From NCBI GenBank assembly GCA_031272075.1, contig JAISUK010000018.1:1-36043 (forward strand): a stretch of DNA of 36,043 bases. The letters run 5' to 3'. The stretch's first letter is position 1; each line of letters opens with the position of its first letter. A program made the position numbers and the translations under genes. Shown one piece after another: positions 7,776 to 14,319 of this stretch. This DNA is from Dysgonamonadaceae bacterium (GTDB taxonomy: Bacteria; Bacteroidota; Bacteroidia; Bacteroidales; Azobacteroidaceae). Under the pieces are notes generated by a model. It did not search any database. It was not told where the DNA came from and saw nothing but the letters and a program-made list of their open reading frames with translations.

Positions 7776-8772
7776 ATATTGGAAAATGGAACAGAAAGAA
7801 ATGAGAGCGGTCTATGCGCAAACATTGATAGAACTCGCTGAAAAGGATGACAGAATCGTCTTGCTTGAAGCTGATTTGATGAAAGCCTCAGGAACGACCG
7901 TCTTTAAGACCAGATTCCCCGAAAGAACCTTCAATATGGGTGTGGCAGAAGCCAACATGGTCGGTGTAGCGGCCGGCCTTTCCGCAGGAGGAATGATCCC
8001 TTTTGCAAACTCCTTTGCATGTTTCGCTTCCAGAAGGGCTTATGATCAGTTTTTTATTTCAGGAAATTACGCCCGTTTGAATGTAAAACTGGTCGGGACG
8101 GATCCCGGCATTACATCCGAATTTAACGGCGGCACCCACATGCCTTTTGAAGATATCGGTATTATGCGGAATATCCCAAAGTTGGTTGTGATGGAGCCGA
8201 GCGATCCCGTGTCACTAAAAAAACTGGTGATTGAAAGCGCTTATCATAACGGGTGTACCTACATGCGTTTGCATAGAAAATCGTTGCCCGTAATTTATTC
8301 TGAATCAGAAGAATTTGAGATCGGCAAAGGGAAAGTGCTCAAAGACGGAACAGATATTACCCTGATTGCAAGCGGGGCAATTATGGTGGCAGAAGCCTTG
8401 AAAGCCGGCGAAATGCTGAATGTGGACGGTATTTCGGCAGCCATCATCGACATGCACACCCTTAAACCCATAGATACTGAATTAATCTTGCAATTTGCGA
8501 AGAAGACCGGAGGCATCGTTACTTGTGAAAATCATCAAAAAACGAACGGCCTGGGGTCAGCGGTTGCGGAAACGCTTTCGGAAAATTATCCCGCATTGCT
8601 GAATCGTGTCGGCGTGGCAGATGAGTTTGGAGAAGTCGGACGATTGAATTATCTATTGGGACGGTATCAATTGACTGCCGAACACATTGTGTCTGCCGCA
8701 AAAATGAATCTTTCTCGCCGTAAATATGCCTTTGGTAGTAGTGAAAATAAAATGCAGATGAATGATAATTGA
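7768..8772 (+). CDS. transketolase, C-terminal (pyrimidine/C) subunit of a split enzyme
   Basis: The subunit holds the pyrimidine-binding and C-terminal transketolase domains (334 residues from the ATG at 7768, which overlaps the previous stop; ATG 7786 is the alternative start, and an upstream ATG at 7702 would run far back into the first subunit). The catalytic Glu that activates TPP is E61 in GVAEANM; R170 in MRLHRKSLP corresponds to the substrate-phosphate Arg of classic enzymes. In the region matching THDSIG or SHAG of other transketolases the sequence is TDPGI (111-115), so the phosphate-contacting His appears to be Asp112, while the later His is kept (GGTHMP, H124). This suggests an altered donor, possibly one without a phosphate. 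It is the partner of the gene at 6921. Confidence 0.92.
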   Translation: MIEYWKMEQKEMRAVYAQTLIELAEKDDRIVLLEADLMKASGTTVFKTRFPERTFNMGVAEANMVGVAAGLSAGGMIPFANSFACFASRRAYDQFFISGNYARLNVKLVGTDPGITSEFNGGTHMPFEDIGIMRNIPKLVVMEPSDPVSLKKLVIESAYHNGCTYMRLHRKSLPVIYSESEEFEIGKGKVLKDGTDITLIASGAIMVAEALKAGEMLNVDGISAAIIDMHTLKPIDTELILQFAKKTGGIVTCENHQKTNGLGSAVAETLSENYPALLNRVGVADEFGEVGRLNYLLGRYQLTAEHIVSAAKMNLSRRKYAFGSSENKMQMNDN

Positions 8773-8790
8773 TAAAAAGAAAGGAGGAAA

Positions 8791-9267
8791 ATGGAAAAAA
8801 TAGTCATTGGAAGCACTCGCGCCGGCTTGACACTCAAAAAAGATGTCATCGCACATCTTGAAAAAAGAGGATTTCAGGTCGAAGACGTGGGCATGAAGAG
8901 CGAACCGGATTTTGTTCCGTATCACAAAGCGGCGGCGGCAGTGGCAAAGGCCATTTCGGAGAAGCATTGTGATAAAGGCGTCATCATTTGTGGGACAGGC
9001 GCCGGCAGCGTCATTACAGCCGCTAAATTCAAAGGAGTTTATCCCGTACATGTGACAAATACATTCATGGCTCAGCAAGCAAAGGCAGTCAATAATTGCA
9101 ATGTACTTGTTTTCGGTGAATGGTTTTCTCCCGCTAAACATGCCTGTCTGATGATCGATGCTTGGCTTGATACGGAGTTTACTGCAGGAGTCGACGACGA
9201 TTGGAAGAAATTTCTCTCCAATTGCGTGCAAGAAATTGGAGAATTGGAAGAAGAATCCTTTAAATAA
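8791..9267 (+). CDS. RpiB/LacAB-family isomerase with altered active site (SqwI-like candidate)
   Basis: The 158-residue protein has the RpiB/LacAB fold, with the base-supplying Cys67 in CGTGAGS (67-73) intact. Three features of phosphate-sugar isomerases are missing. The usual GSDHAG is GSTRAG (7-12). The R-x-H-N loop is K98-A-V100-N101, losing the ring-opening His. The late Arg pair of E. coli RpiB (RHQQR) is replaced by VDDDWK. The enzyme is therefore unlikely to be a ribose-5-phosphate isomerase. In the sulfo-TK pathway a LacAB/RpiB relative, SqwI as I recall, isomerises 4-deoxy-4-sulfoerythrose, an aldose that cannot close a furanose ring. The changes seen here suit such an open-chain, non-phosphorylated substrate. 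A good match for GAGGAAA precedes the ATG. Confidence 0.85.
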   Translation: MEKIVIGSTRAGLTLKKDVIAHLEKRGFQVEDVGMKSEPDFVPYHKAAAAVAKAISEKHCDKGVIICGTGAGSVITAAKFKGVYPVHVTNTFMAQQAKAVNNCNVLVFGEWFSPAKHACLMIDAWLDTEFTAGVDDDWKKFLSNCVQEIGELEEESFK

Positions 9268-9275
9268 TAACAGGA

Positions 9276-10019
9276 ATGACAATACCTGCCGTTGAAATAT
9301 TGCTCCTTATCGGTCTGATTGTTTTTATCTCTCATGCATTGGAAGCCGTGACAGGTTTCGGGTGTTCGGTATTGGCATTCCCCTTTGTAATTGCATTGCT
9401 GGGCGACCTTGAACAAAGCAAAATCATTCTTTCTATACTGGCTTGGATATTGGCACTGTATTTTGTCATCACCAAATTTCGAGCAATCGATTGGAAACAG
9501 TTCGGAATCATTGTATTGTTGGCCGGAATCGGCATGCCGGCAGGAATCTTACTGTTTAATACCCTTGACGCAACACTGTTGAAAAGGGTTCTGGGCATTT
9601 TCATCGTCATTTCCGCCGCGATTCAATTGTATCAATTTTTTGTGCCGTCATCCGGTATTTTCGCTTTGCCTAAATCCGTCTACTGTCTGTTTTTGACGGC
9701 AGGAGGCATGGTGCATGGCGCGTTTGCCGTCGGAGGACCACTCATTGTTTTATATTCAGCAAAAAAAATACGCGACAAAGGACAATTCAGAGCTACAATG
9801 TGTCTCTTGTGGACATCACTGAATATGATATTGATACTGAATTACTTTCATGAAAGAAAGATCACACCGGCAATCGGACTGCAATTGTTGGCATTGCTTC
9901 CGTTTTTGATTTCCGGAATAATTGTCGGTGAATTTGTTCATCATAAAATCAGCGAACTCCTCTTTAAGAAAATCGTTTTTGCAGTATTGCTTCTAGTGGG
10001 AGTATCCCTGATCGTTTAA
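9276..10019 (+). CDS. TauE/SafE-family anion exporter
   Basis: The 247-residue membrane protein has about eight hydrophobic helices and the two internal TauE/SafE (PF01925) repeats. One carries the motif TGFGCSVLAFPF near residues 26-37; the other carries HGAFAVGGPLIVLYSAKK near the middle. Family members (TauE, SafE and CuyZ-type) are linked to export of sulfite, sulfoacetate and other sulfonate-pathway products, although the family is broader than that. It is eight bases behind the RpiB-like gene and is the last gene of the first transcription unit. This position is the strongest contextual sign that the end product of the pathway is an organosulfonate or sulfite leaving the cell. The exported ion is inferred. 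Confidence 0.85.
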   Translation: MTIPAVEILLLIGLIVFISHALEAVTGFGCSVLAFPFVIALLGDLEQSKIILSILAWILALYFVITKFRAIDWKQFGIIVLLAGIGMPAGILLFNTLDATLLKRVLGIFIVISAAIQLYQFFVPSSGIFALPKSVYCLFLTAGGMVHGAFAVGGPLIVLYSAKKIRDKGQFRATMCLLWTSLNMILILNYFHERKITPAIGLQLLALLPFLISGIIVGEFVHHKISELLFKKIVFAVLLLVGVSLIV

Positions 10020-10043
10020 TAATAAAACAACATAATATTTGAC

Positions 10044-10116
10044 GTATGAAACGAGCATGATTTTCTAACCTCCAAGTTGATGACAATAATGACATGCAAG
10101 TTGTATACGACCTTTT
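10044..10116 (+). repeat. 73-bp leader repeat, copy 1 (upstream of the TIM-barrel operon)
   Basis: This 73-base segment is identical at 68 positions, without gaps, to 16398-16470. Both copies lie in the same orientation about 20 bases before a start codon and are followed by a related ATTGACGTATG context. The ends can pair: GTATGAAAC (10044-10052) with GTTGTATAC (10100-10108), eight of nine positions pairing if one G-U is allowed. An inner GCATG/CATGC stem lies at 10055-10059 and 10093-10097. A partial -7 box (AATATTTG, 10034-10041) ends just before it, so it would form the 5' leader. Its reading frame stops after four codons (ATGAAACGAGCATGA). Confidence 0.85.
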
Positions 10117-10135
10117 AAAAACAAATGATTGACGT

Positions 10136-11062
10136 ATGAAACGAAGAAATTTTATCAAGAAAACGGCCAAAGGGGTTGCTTTGGCAGGATTGGGCGGATT
10201 TGTAACACAGTCCGCAAGCGGAGAAATACCATCAAACGTATCGAATAAAGCAAAGTTTACGTTGAAATATGCTCCGACATTGGGGATGTTTAACGAACAC
10301 GCGGGAAAAGATCCGATCGACAATCTGAAATTCATTGCGGATCAAGGATTTCGCGCAGCATACGATCTCGGATTAATCGGTCGGCCGTCTGCAGAACAGG
10401 AAAAAATCGCAAACGAAGCAAACAGGTTAGGACTGGAACTGGGACAATTCTCGCTGAAAACCGCCGGTGGAGTCCATTTTGTCTTGAACGACCCGGAAAG
10501 TAAATTGTTAATCAGGGAAAAAATGCTCGCAGGACTGGAAGTACAGAAACGCACGGGTATCAATAAAGGCTTGATCGTGCTGGGGAATTGTGATCCCAAA
10601 CTACATTCGGAATACCAAACAGCGAATGTAATCGAAAATTTACGTATGTGCTGCGATATTGTCGGGCCCTACGGACTGGAACTGGTCATGGAACCGTTGA
10701 ATACATTCATCAATCATCCGGGGGTCTTCCTGACAAGGACAACTCAAGCCAAAGTCATCTGCGTTGCGGTGAATCATCCGTGTTGCAAAATGGTAAACGA
10801 CCTGTATCATCAACAAGTAACCGAAGGAAATCTCATTGCCAATTTGGAGATGTGTTGGGATTACATCGGCTCGATTCACATCGGCGACAACCCCGGCCGC
10901 AACGAACCTACTACCGGTGAGATAAATTTCAAAACGATTTTCAACTTTTTGCATCAACGGAAATACAATGAAGTGATCTCGTGTGAACATGGGAAAAGCA
11001 AACCCGGAAAAGAGGGCGAAATGGCGATTATCAATGCTTACCGCGAAGTCGATCCGGCTTGA
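10136..11062 (+). CDS. exported TIM-barrel protein, hydroxypyruvate isomerase-like
   Basis: The 308-residue protein starts with a Tat-type signal (MKRRNFIKKTAKG, then a hydrophobic stretch to about residue 28). The rest is an AP-endonuclease-2-type TIM barrel closest to hydroxypyruvate isomerase (Hyi): VMEPLN at 184-189, IGDNPGRNEPTTGEINF at 249-265 and CEHG at 283-286. The likely metal site is E186, D222, H248 and E284, so a working enzyme is expected. Real Hyi is cytoplasmic. Exported relatives in Bacteroidetes occur next to Gfo/Idh/MocA genes and have been tied to handling of 3-keto sugars. It heads the second transcription unit, whose other members are all exported, so it probably acts on an oxidised glycoside in the periplasm. 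The exact reaction (isomerisation, elimination or epimerisation) is open. Confidence 0.85.
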   Translation: MKRRNFIKKTAKGVALAGLGGFVTQSASGEIPSNVSNKAKFTLKYAPTLGMFNEHAGKDPIDNLKFIADQGFRAAYDLGLIGRPSAEQEKIANEANRLGLELGQFSLKTAGGVHFVLNDPESKLLIREKMLAGLEVQKRTGINKGLIVLGNCDPKLHSEYQTANVIENLRMCCDIVGPYGLELVMEPLNTFINHPGVFLTRTTQAKVICVAVNHPCCKMVNDLYHQQVTEGNLIANLEMCWDYIGSIHIGDNPGRNEPTTGEINFKTIFNFLHQRKYNEVISCEHGKSKPGKEGEMAIINAYREVDPA

Positions 11063-11115
11063 TTCAGACATATTATGATCATCACTATATCAACATTTAT
11101 TAATCGAAATAAACA

Positions 11116-12045
11116 ATGAATAGAAGACAATTTATCAAAAATGCTGCAGTCACATCAATGGTGATTGCAGGGGGATTGAATCCTTCGACAGGTGTTGCGA
11201 AGAAAAAACCCGAAAAAAATATCCGCTGGTCGATGGGGTGGATTTTATGGCGGGATTTCAAAAAACAGGAAATACCGATTACCGAAGCAATCAGCAATCT
11301 GTCGGATTTAGGGCTCGACGGCATTGAATTTACGCCAAGGAAAGACGAATTGTCGAAATTCGGGCTTACTCGCGAACAGTTCCGAGACCTGTTGGTTGAA
11401 AAAAAACTGCTGGTTTCCGGTAATTATTTTGGACTGGGGAAAGATTGTTTTGAAAATGACAAACGCAATGCTACCCTCGCTTCCTTCAAAGAGACTTTGG
11501 AAAACTTGAAATTCTATGGCGCAAAAGATGTCGTGATTGGCCCACCCGGACGTGTGGAAGGATCAATAAACGAAATGGTCGGGAAAATGGCGCCTTTGGT
11601 AAACGAATTGGGAAAAATTGCGACAGATATGGACATGAGAATCGGAATCCATCCGCATGTCAATACCATTGTTGAAAAACCGGAGGAGATTGATCTGATC
11701 ATGGAACTTACTGATCCCAAATATGTTCACATGGCTCCTGATACCGGCCATATTTTCTTGGGCGGAGGCGATGTGATTGAAATTATACGGAAATACCGCA
11801 AACGTTTAAGCTATTTCCATCTGAAAGACGCTTCAGGCACATTCAATCGCCCGGATTTCGGACCAAATCTTCGTGAATTGGGAAAAGGCGCAATCGATTT
11901 TGCAAGCGTGATGAAAATCTTAAAGGCAAATAAATTTTCAGGATGGCTGAATGTTGAACAGGACACGACATTCTCCTCTCCATTGCAATCGGCCACAGAG
12001 AGCATGAATTACATTGACGGGACATTAAAGCCCATCTATACTTAA
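11116..12045 (+). CDS. exported TIM-barrel protein, IolE-like (inosose dehydratase/sugar epimerase family)
   Basis: A 309-residue xylose-isomerase-like TIM barrel with a Tat-type signal (MNRRQFIKNAAVTS, hydrophobic to about residue 20). Motifs resemble inosose dehydratase IolE: GIHPHVNTIVE at 177-187, APDTGH at 207-212, YFHLKD at 233-238 and GWLNVEQD at 276-283. The probable metal ligands are D209, H235 and E281, with a histidine pair (H179, H181) in place of part of the usual site. IolE removes water from a keto-inositol. A family member outside the cytoplasm could remove the aglycone or water from a 3-keto glycoside in the same way. It lies between the Hyi-like gene (53-base gap) and the Gfo/Idh/MocA lipoprotein (38-base gap), which would make the 3-keto group. 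That coupling is inference from the neighbours. Confidence 0.85.
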   Translation: MNRRQFIKNAAVTSMVIAGGLNPSTGVAKKKPEKNIRWSMGWILWRDFKKQEIPITEAISNLSDLGLDGIEFTPRKDELSKFGLTREQFRDLLVEKKLLVSGNYFGLGKDCFENDKRNATLASFKETLENLKFYGAKDVVIGPPGRVEGSINEMVGKMAPLVNELGKIATDMDMRIGIHPHVNTIVEKPEEIDLIMELTDPKYVHMAPDTGHIFLGGGDVIEIIRKYRKRLSYFHLKDASGTFNRPDFGPNLRELGKGAIDFASVMKILKANKFSGWLNVEQDTTFSSPLQSATESMNYIDGTLKPIYT

Positions 12046-12083
12046 TACGATTACAAAACAGAATCTAAATAAATAATCATACC

Positions 12084-13439
12084 ATGGATAAACATTGTAT
12101 TAATAGAAGACATTTCTTATCGAGCACCGCCATTGCCGGAATTGGCGGAGTGCTGGGAGCAGGCAACCTGGTGTCGTGCACGAAAAACGCCGGAAATTCT
12201 CAATTGATTCCTCTCCTTCCGGAAGCGGAATGGAATATTCCCGCTTCGTTACCCGATAAAGCCATTGAAGGGAAAACACTGAAAGCAGGTCTTATCGGAT
12301 GCGGTCGTCGTGGGACAGGTGTTGCCCAGGATTTATTGACTGCTGCGTCGGGGATTTCTATTGTGGCTTTAGGAGATTTATTTTCAGACCGATTGGAGGA
12401 GTCGCGCACGATCCTGAAAGAAAAATTTAATCAGGTGATTCCTGATGATCACTGCTTTACCGGATTTGACAGTTATGAAAAAGTCATCGCATCCGATGTG
12501 GATATTGTACTTTTGGCCACTCCGCCCGTCTTTCGTCCGATTCATTTTAAAGCGGCGGTGGATGCCGGAAAACATGCATTCTTAGAAAAACCGGTAGCCG
12601 TTGATCCGGTAGGAGCGCGCTCAGTGATCGCCACTTCCAAACAAGCCATAACCAAAGGATTGGTAGTTATTACCGGCACTCAACGCCACCATCAACGAAA
12701 ATATATCGAAGGCTACAAACAAATACAAAGCGGATTGATCGGAGAAATCGTATCTGCTAACATTTATTGGAATACCGGAAAACATTGGCTTCGAACAAAA
12801 GAGAAACAATGGACGGACATTGAATGGATGATTCGTGATTGGGGAAACTGGATTTGGCTCTCTGGAGATCATATCGTAGAGCAACACATACACAATATTG
12901 ATGTAATCAACTGGTTTTTGGGCAAAAAGCCAATCAAAGCATCGGGATTCGGAGCGCATCACCGACGCTTTACGGGTGATCAGTATGACATGTTCAGCGT
13001 TGATTTTACTTACGACGACGATATCCACGTCAATAGTATGTGCCGACAAATTGACGGTTGCAGCAACAACATCTCCGAAGTCATTAGAGGAACGAAAGGA
13101 ACCTGGTCGAGCAACGGAGAAATCAGAGACCGCAAAGGAAATGTACTCTGGCAATATGATTTCGAAAAAGAAAAGGCCACATTCAAACAAACCAATGAAT
13201 TTGTGTTGGAACACGTGAATTTCGTAAATCATATTCGTGAAAATAAGCCTATCAGCCATGCAGAAGCGACTGCTATCTCTACCCTGACAGCAATCATGGG
13301 ACGCATTTCTGCATACACCGGAGAAGATGTGACTTGGGAGCAGCTGTTGGCGTCGGAAATGAACTTGCTCCCGGAAAACCTGACACTGAAGAATGTCGAC
13401 TTATCCGATTATTCCATCCCTGTGCCGGGAAAAGCTTAA
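12084..13439 (+). CDS. Gfo/Idh/MocA-family oxidoreductase, Tat-exported probable lipoprotein
   Basis: A 451-residue oxidoreductase with a twin-arginine signal (CINRRHFLSSTA, 5-16) followed by LVSC at 29-32, a lipobox, so it is probably a Tat lipoprotein anchored outside the cytoplasm. The Rossmann motif is GLIGCGRRGTG at 69-79, EKP is at 168-170, and the catalytic region W-L-S-G-D-H-I-V-E-Q-H-I-H-N-I-D spans 258-273. This sub-type, with SGDHIVEQHxHNxD, is frequent in Bacteroidetes beside DUF1080 and TIM-barrel genes. Family chemistry is NAD-linked oxidation or reduction of a sugar hydroxyl or ketone, so it is the candidate that makes, or reduces back, the 3-keto intermediate. It differs from the oxidoreductase at 2240 in length and motif detail; the two may serve opposite directions of the same redox cycle, because NAD cannot be exchanged readily in the periplasm. 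Confidence 0.9.
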   Translation: MDKHCINRRHFLSSTAIAGIGGVLGAGNLVSCTKNAGNSQLIPLLPEAEWNIPASLPDKAIEGKTLKAGLIGCGRRGTGVAQDLLTAASGISIVALGDLFSDRLEESRTILKEKFNQVIPDDHCFTGFDSYEKVIASDVDIVLLATPPVFRPIHFKAAVDAGKHAFLEKPVAVDPVGARSVIATSKQAITKGLVVITGTQRHHQRKYIEGYKQIQSGLIGEIVSANIYWNTGKHWLRTKEKQWTDIEWMIRDWGNWIWLSGDHIVEQHIHNIDVINWFLGKKPIKASGFGAHHRRFTGDQYDMFSVDFTYDDDIHVNSMCRQIDGCSNNISEVIRGTKGTWSSNGEIRDRKGNVLWQYDFEKEKATFKQTNEFVLEHVNFVNHIRENKPISHAEATAISTLTAIMGRISAYTGEDVTWEQLLASEMNLLPENLTLKNVDLSDYSIPVPGKA

Positions 13440-13475
13440 TAAAAAAAAACGTTAATTATTGATCTATAACAAGTT

Positions 13476-14294
13476 ATGAAACGAATGATTACCATTTTAT
13501 GTATCACCTGTGCTTTTGTCGTTCATGGACAAAATGCCAATAAATATCCGATTCCACCGACAATGACTCACGAGATGACGGAATTTTGGACGCCTCAGCC
13601 CAAAATCGTCGCACCTGGATCAACGACGGGACTTCCGCCATCGGACGCCATCATCCTGTTCAATGGGAGCGACCTCTCTCAATGGGAAAAAGCGCCCGAC
13701 AAAAGCGTGCTCATCAAAGGAAAAGACCTGTCAAAATTCAAGAGTTCGGAAAAAAACAACGCGCTATGGATTGTGGAAGACGGAATCCTCACCGTTAACA
13801 AAGAAGCAGGAGATATCCAAACTATACAATCTTTCGGCGATTTTCAATTGCATATTGAATGGCGTATCCCGGAAAATATTAGCGGTGAAAGTCAATTGAG
13901 AGGGAACAGCGGCGTTTTTTTACAAAATATTTATGAAGTTCAAATTCTCGACTCGTATAATAACGAAACTTACGCCAATGGGCAATCCGGCAGTATTTAC
14001 AAACAAACCGCACCGCTGGTGAATGCCATGCGACCGCCCGGAGAATGGAATGTTTTCGATATTATTTACACTGCGCCTACGTTCAAATCGGATGGAACTT
14101 ATCGTTCTCGCCCCGTTGTAACGATTTTGCATAATGGTGTCCTGATACAAAACAATACACAAATACTGGGAACGACACCATACATCGGTTTGCCTCAGGT
14201 GATCGAACACGGGAAAGGCCCCATTCGTCTTCAGGCTCATGGCGACGAAAGCGCGCCGATCAGTTTTCGCAATATCTGGATCAGAGAATTGTAG
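13476..14294 (+). CDS. DUF1080 (3-keto-disaccharide hydrolase domain) exported protein
   Basis: The 272-residue protein has an N-terminal signal peptide (about residues 1-18, cleavage near HGQN) and one PF06439 domain. The domain opens with the family mark DAIILFNGSDLSQW (57-70), includes LRGNSGVFLQ and YEVQILDS in the middle, and ends with a concanavalin-like RNIWIREL. The Pfam family formerly called DUF1080 is now named 3-keto-disaccharide hydrolase domain. In Bacteroidetes it accompanies Gfo/Idh/MocA and TIM-barrel enzymes in the 3-keto glycan pathway. Its place after such genes here (36-base gap) strongly supports that role: hydrolysis or hydration of an oxidised glycoside outside the cytoplasm. 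Its lectin-like GH16-type fold may also contribute binding. Specificity is unknown. Confidence 0.9.
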   Translation: MKRMITILCITCAFVVHGQNANKYPIPPTMTHEMTEFWTPQPKIVAPGSTTGLPPSDAIILFNGSDLSQWEKAPDKSVLIKGKDLSKFKSSEKNNALWIVEDGILTVNKEAGDIQTIQSFGDFQLHIEWRIPENISGESQLRGNSGVFLQNIYEVQILDSYNNETYANGQSGSIYKQTAPLVNAMRPPGEWNVFDIIYTAPTFKSDGTYRSRPVVTILHNGVLIQNNTQILGTTPYIGLPQVIEHGKGPIRLQAHGDESAPISFRNIWIREL

Positions 14295-14319
14295 TAATGT
14301 GCATGATTTTACGCATCCG

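Noticed and set aside
8791..9267. Naming the gene rpiB (ribose-5-phosphate isomerase)
   Set aside because: The phosphate-binding and ring-opening residues are missing, so the family name is kept but not the activity.
14239..14319. Upstream ATG at 14239 for DUF5054 paralogue A
   Set aside because: It lies inside the DUF1080 gene in another frame; the ATG at 14320 starts directly with a signal peptide.
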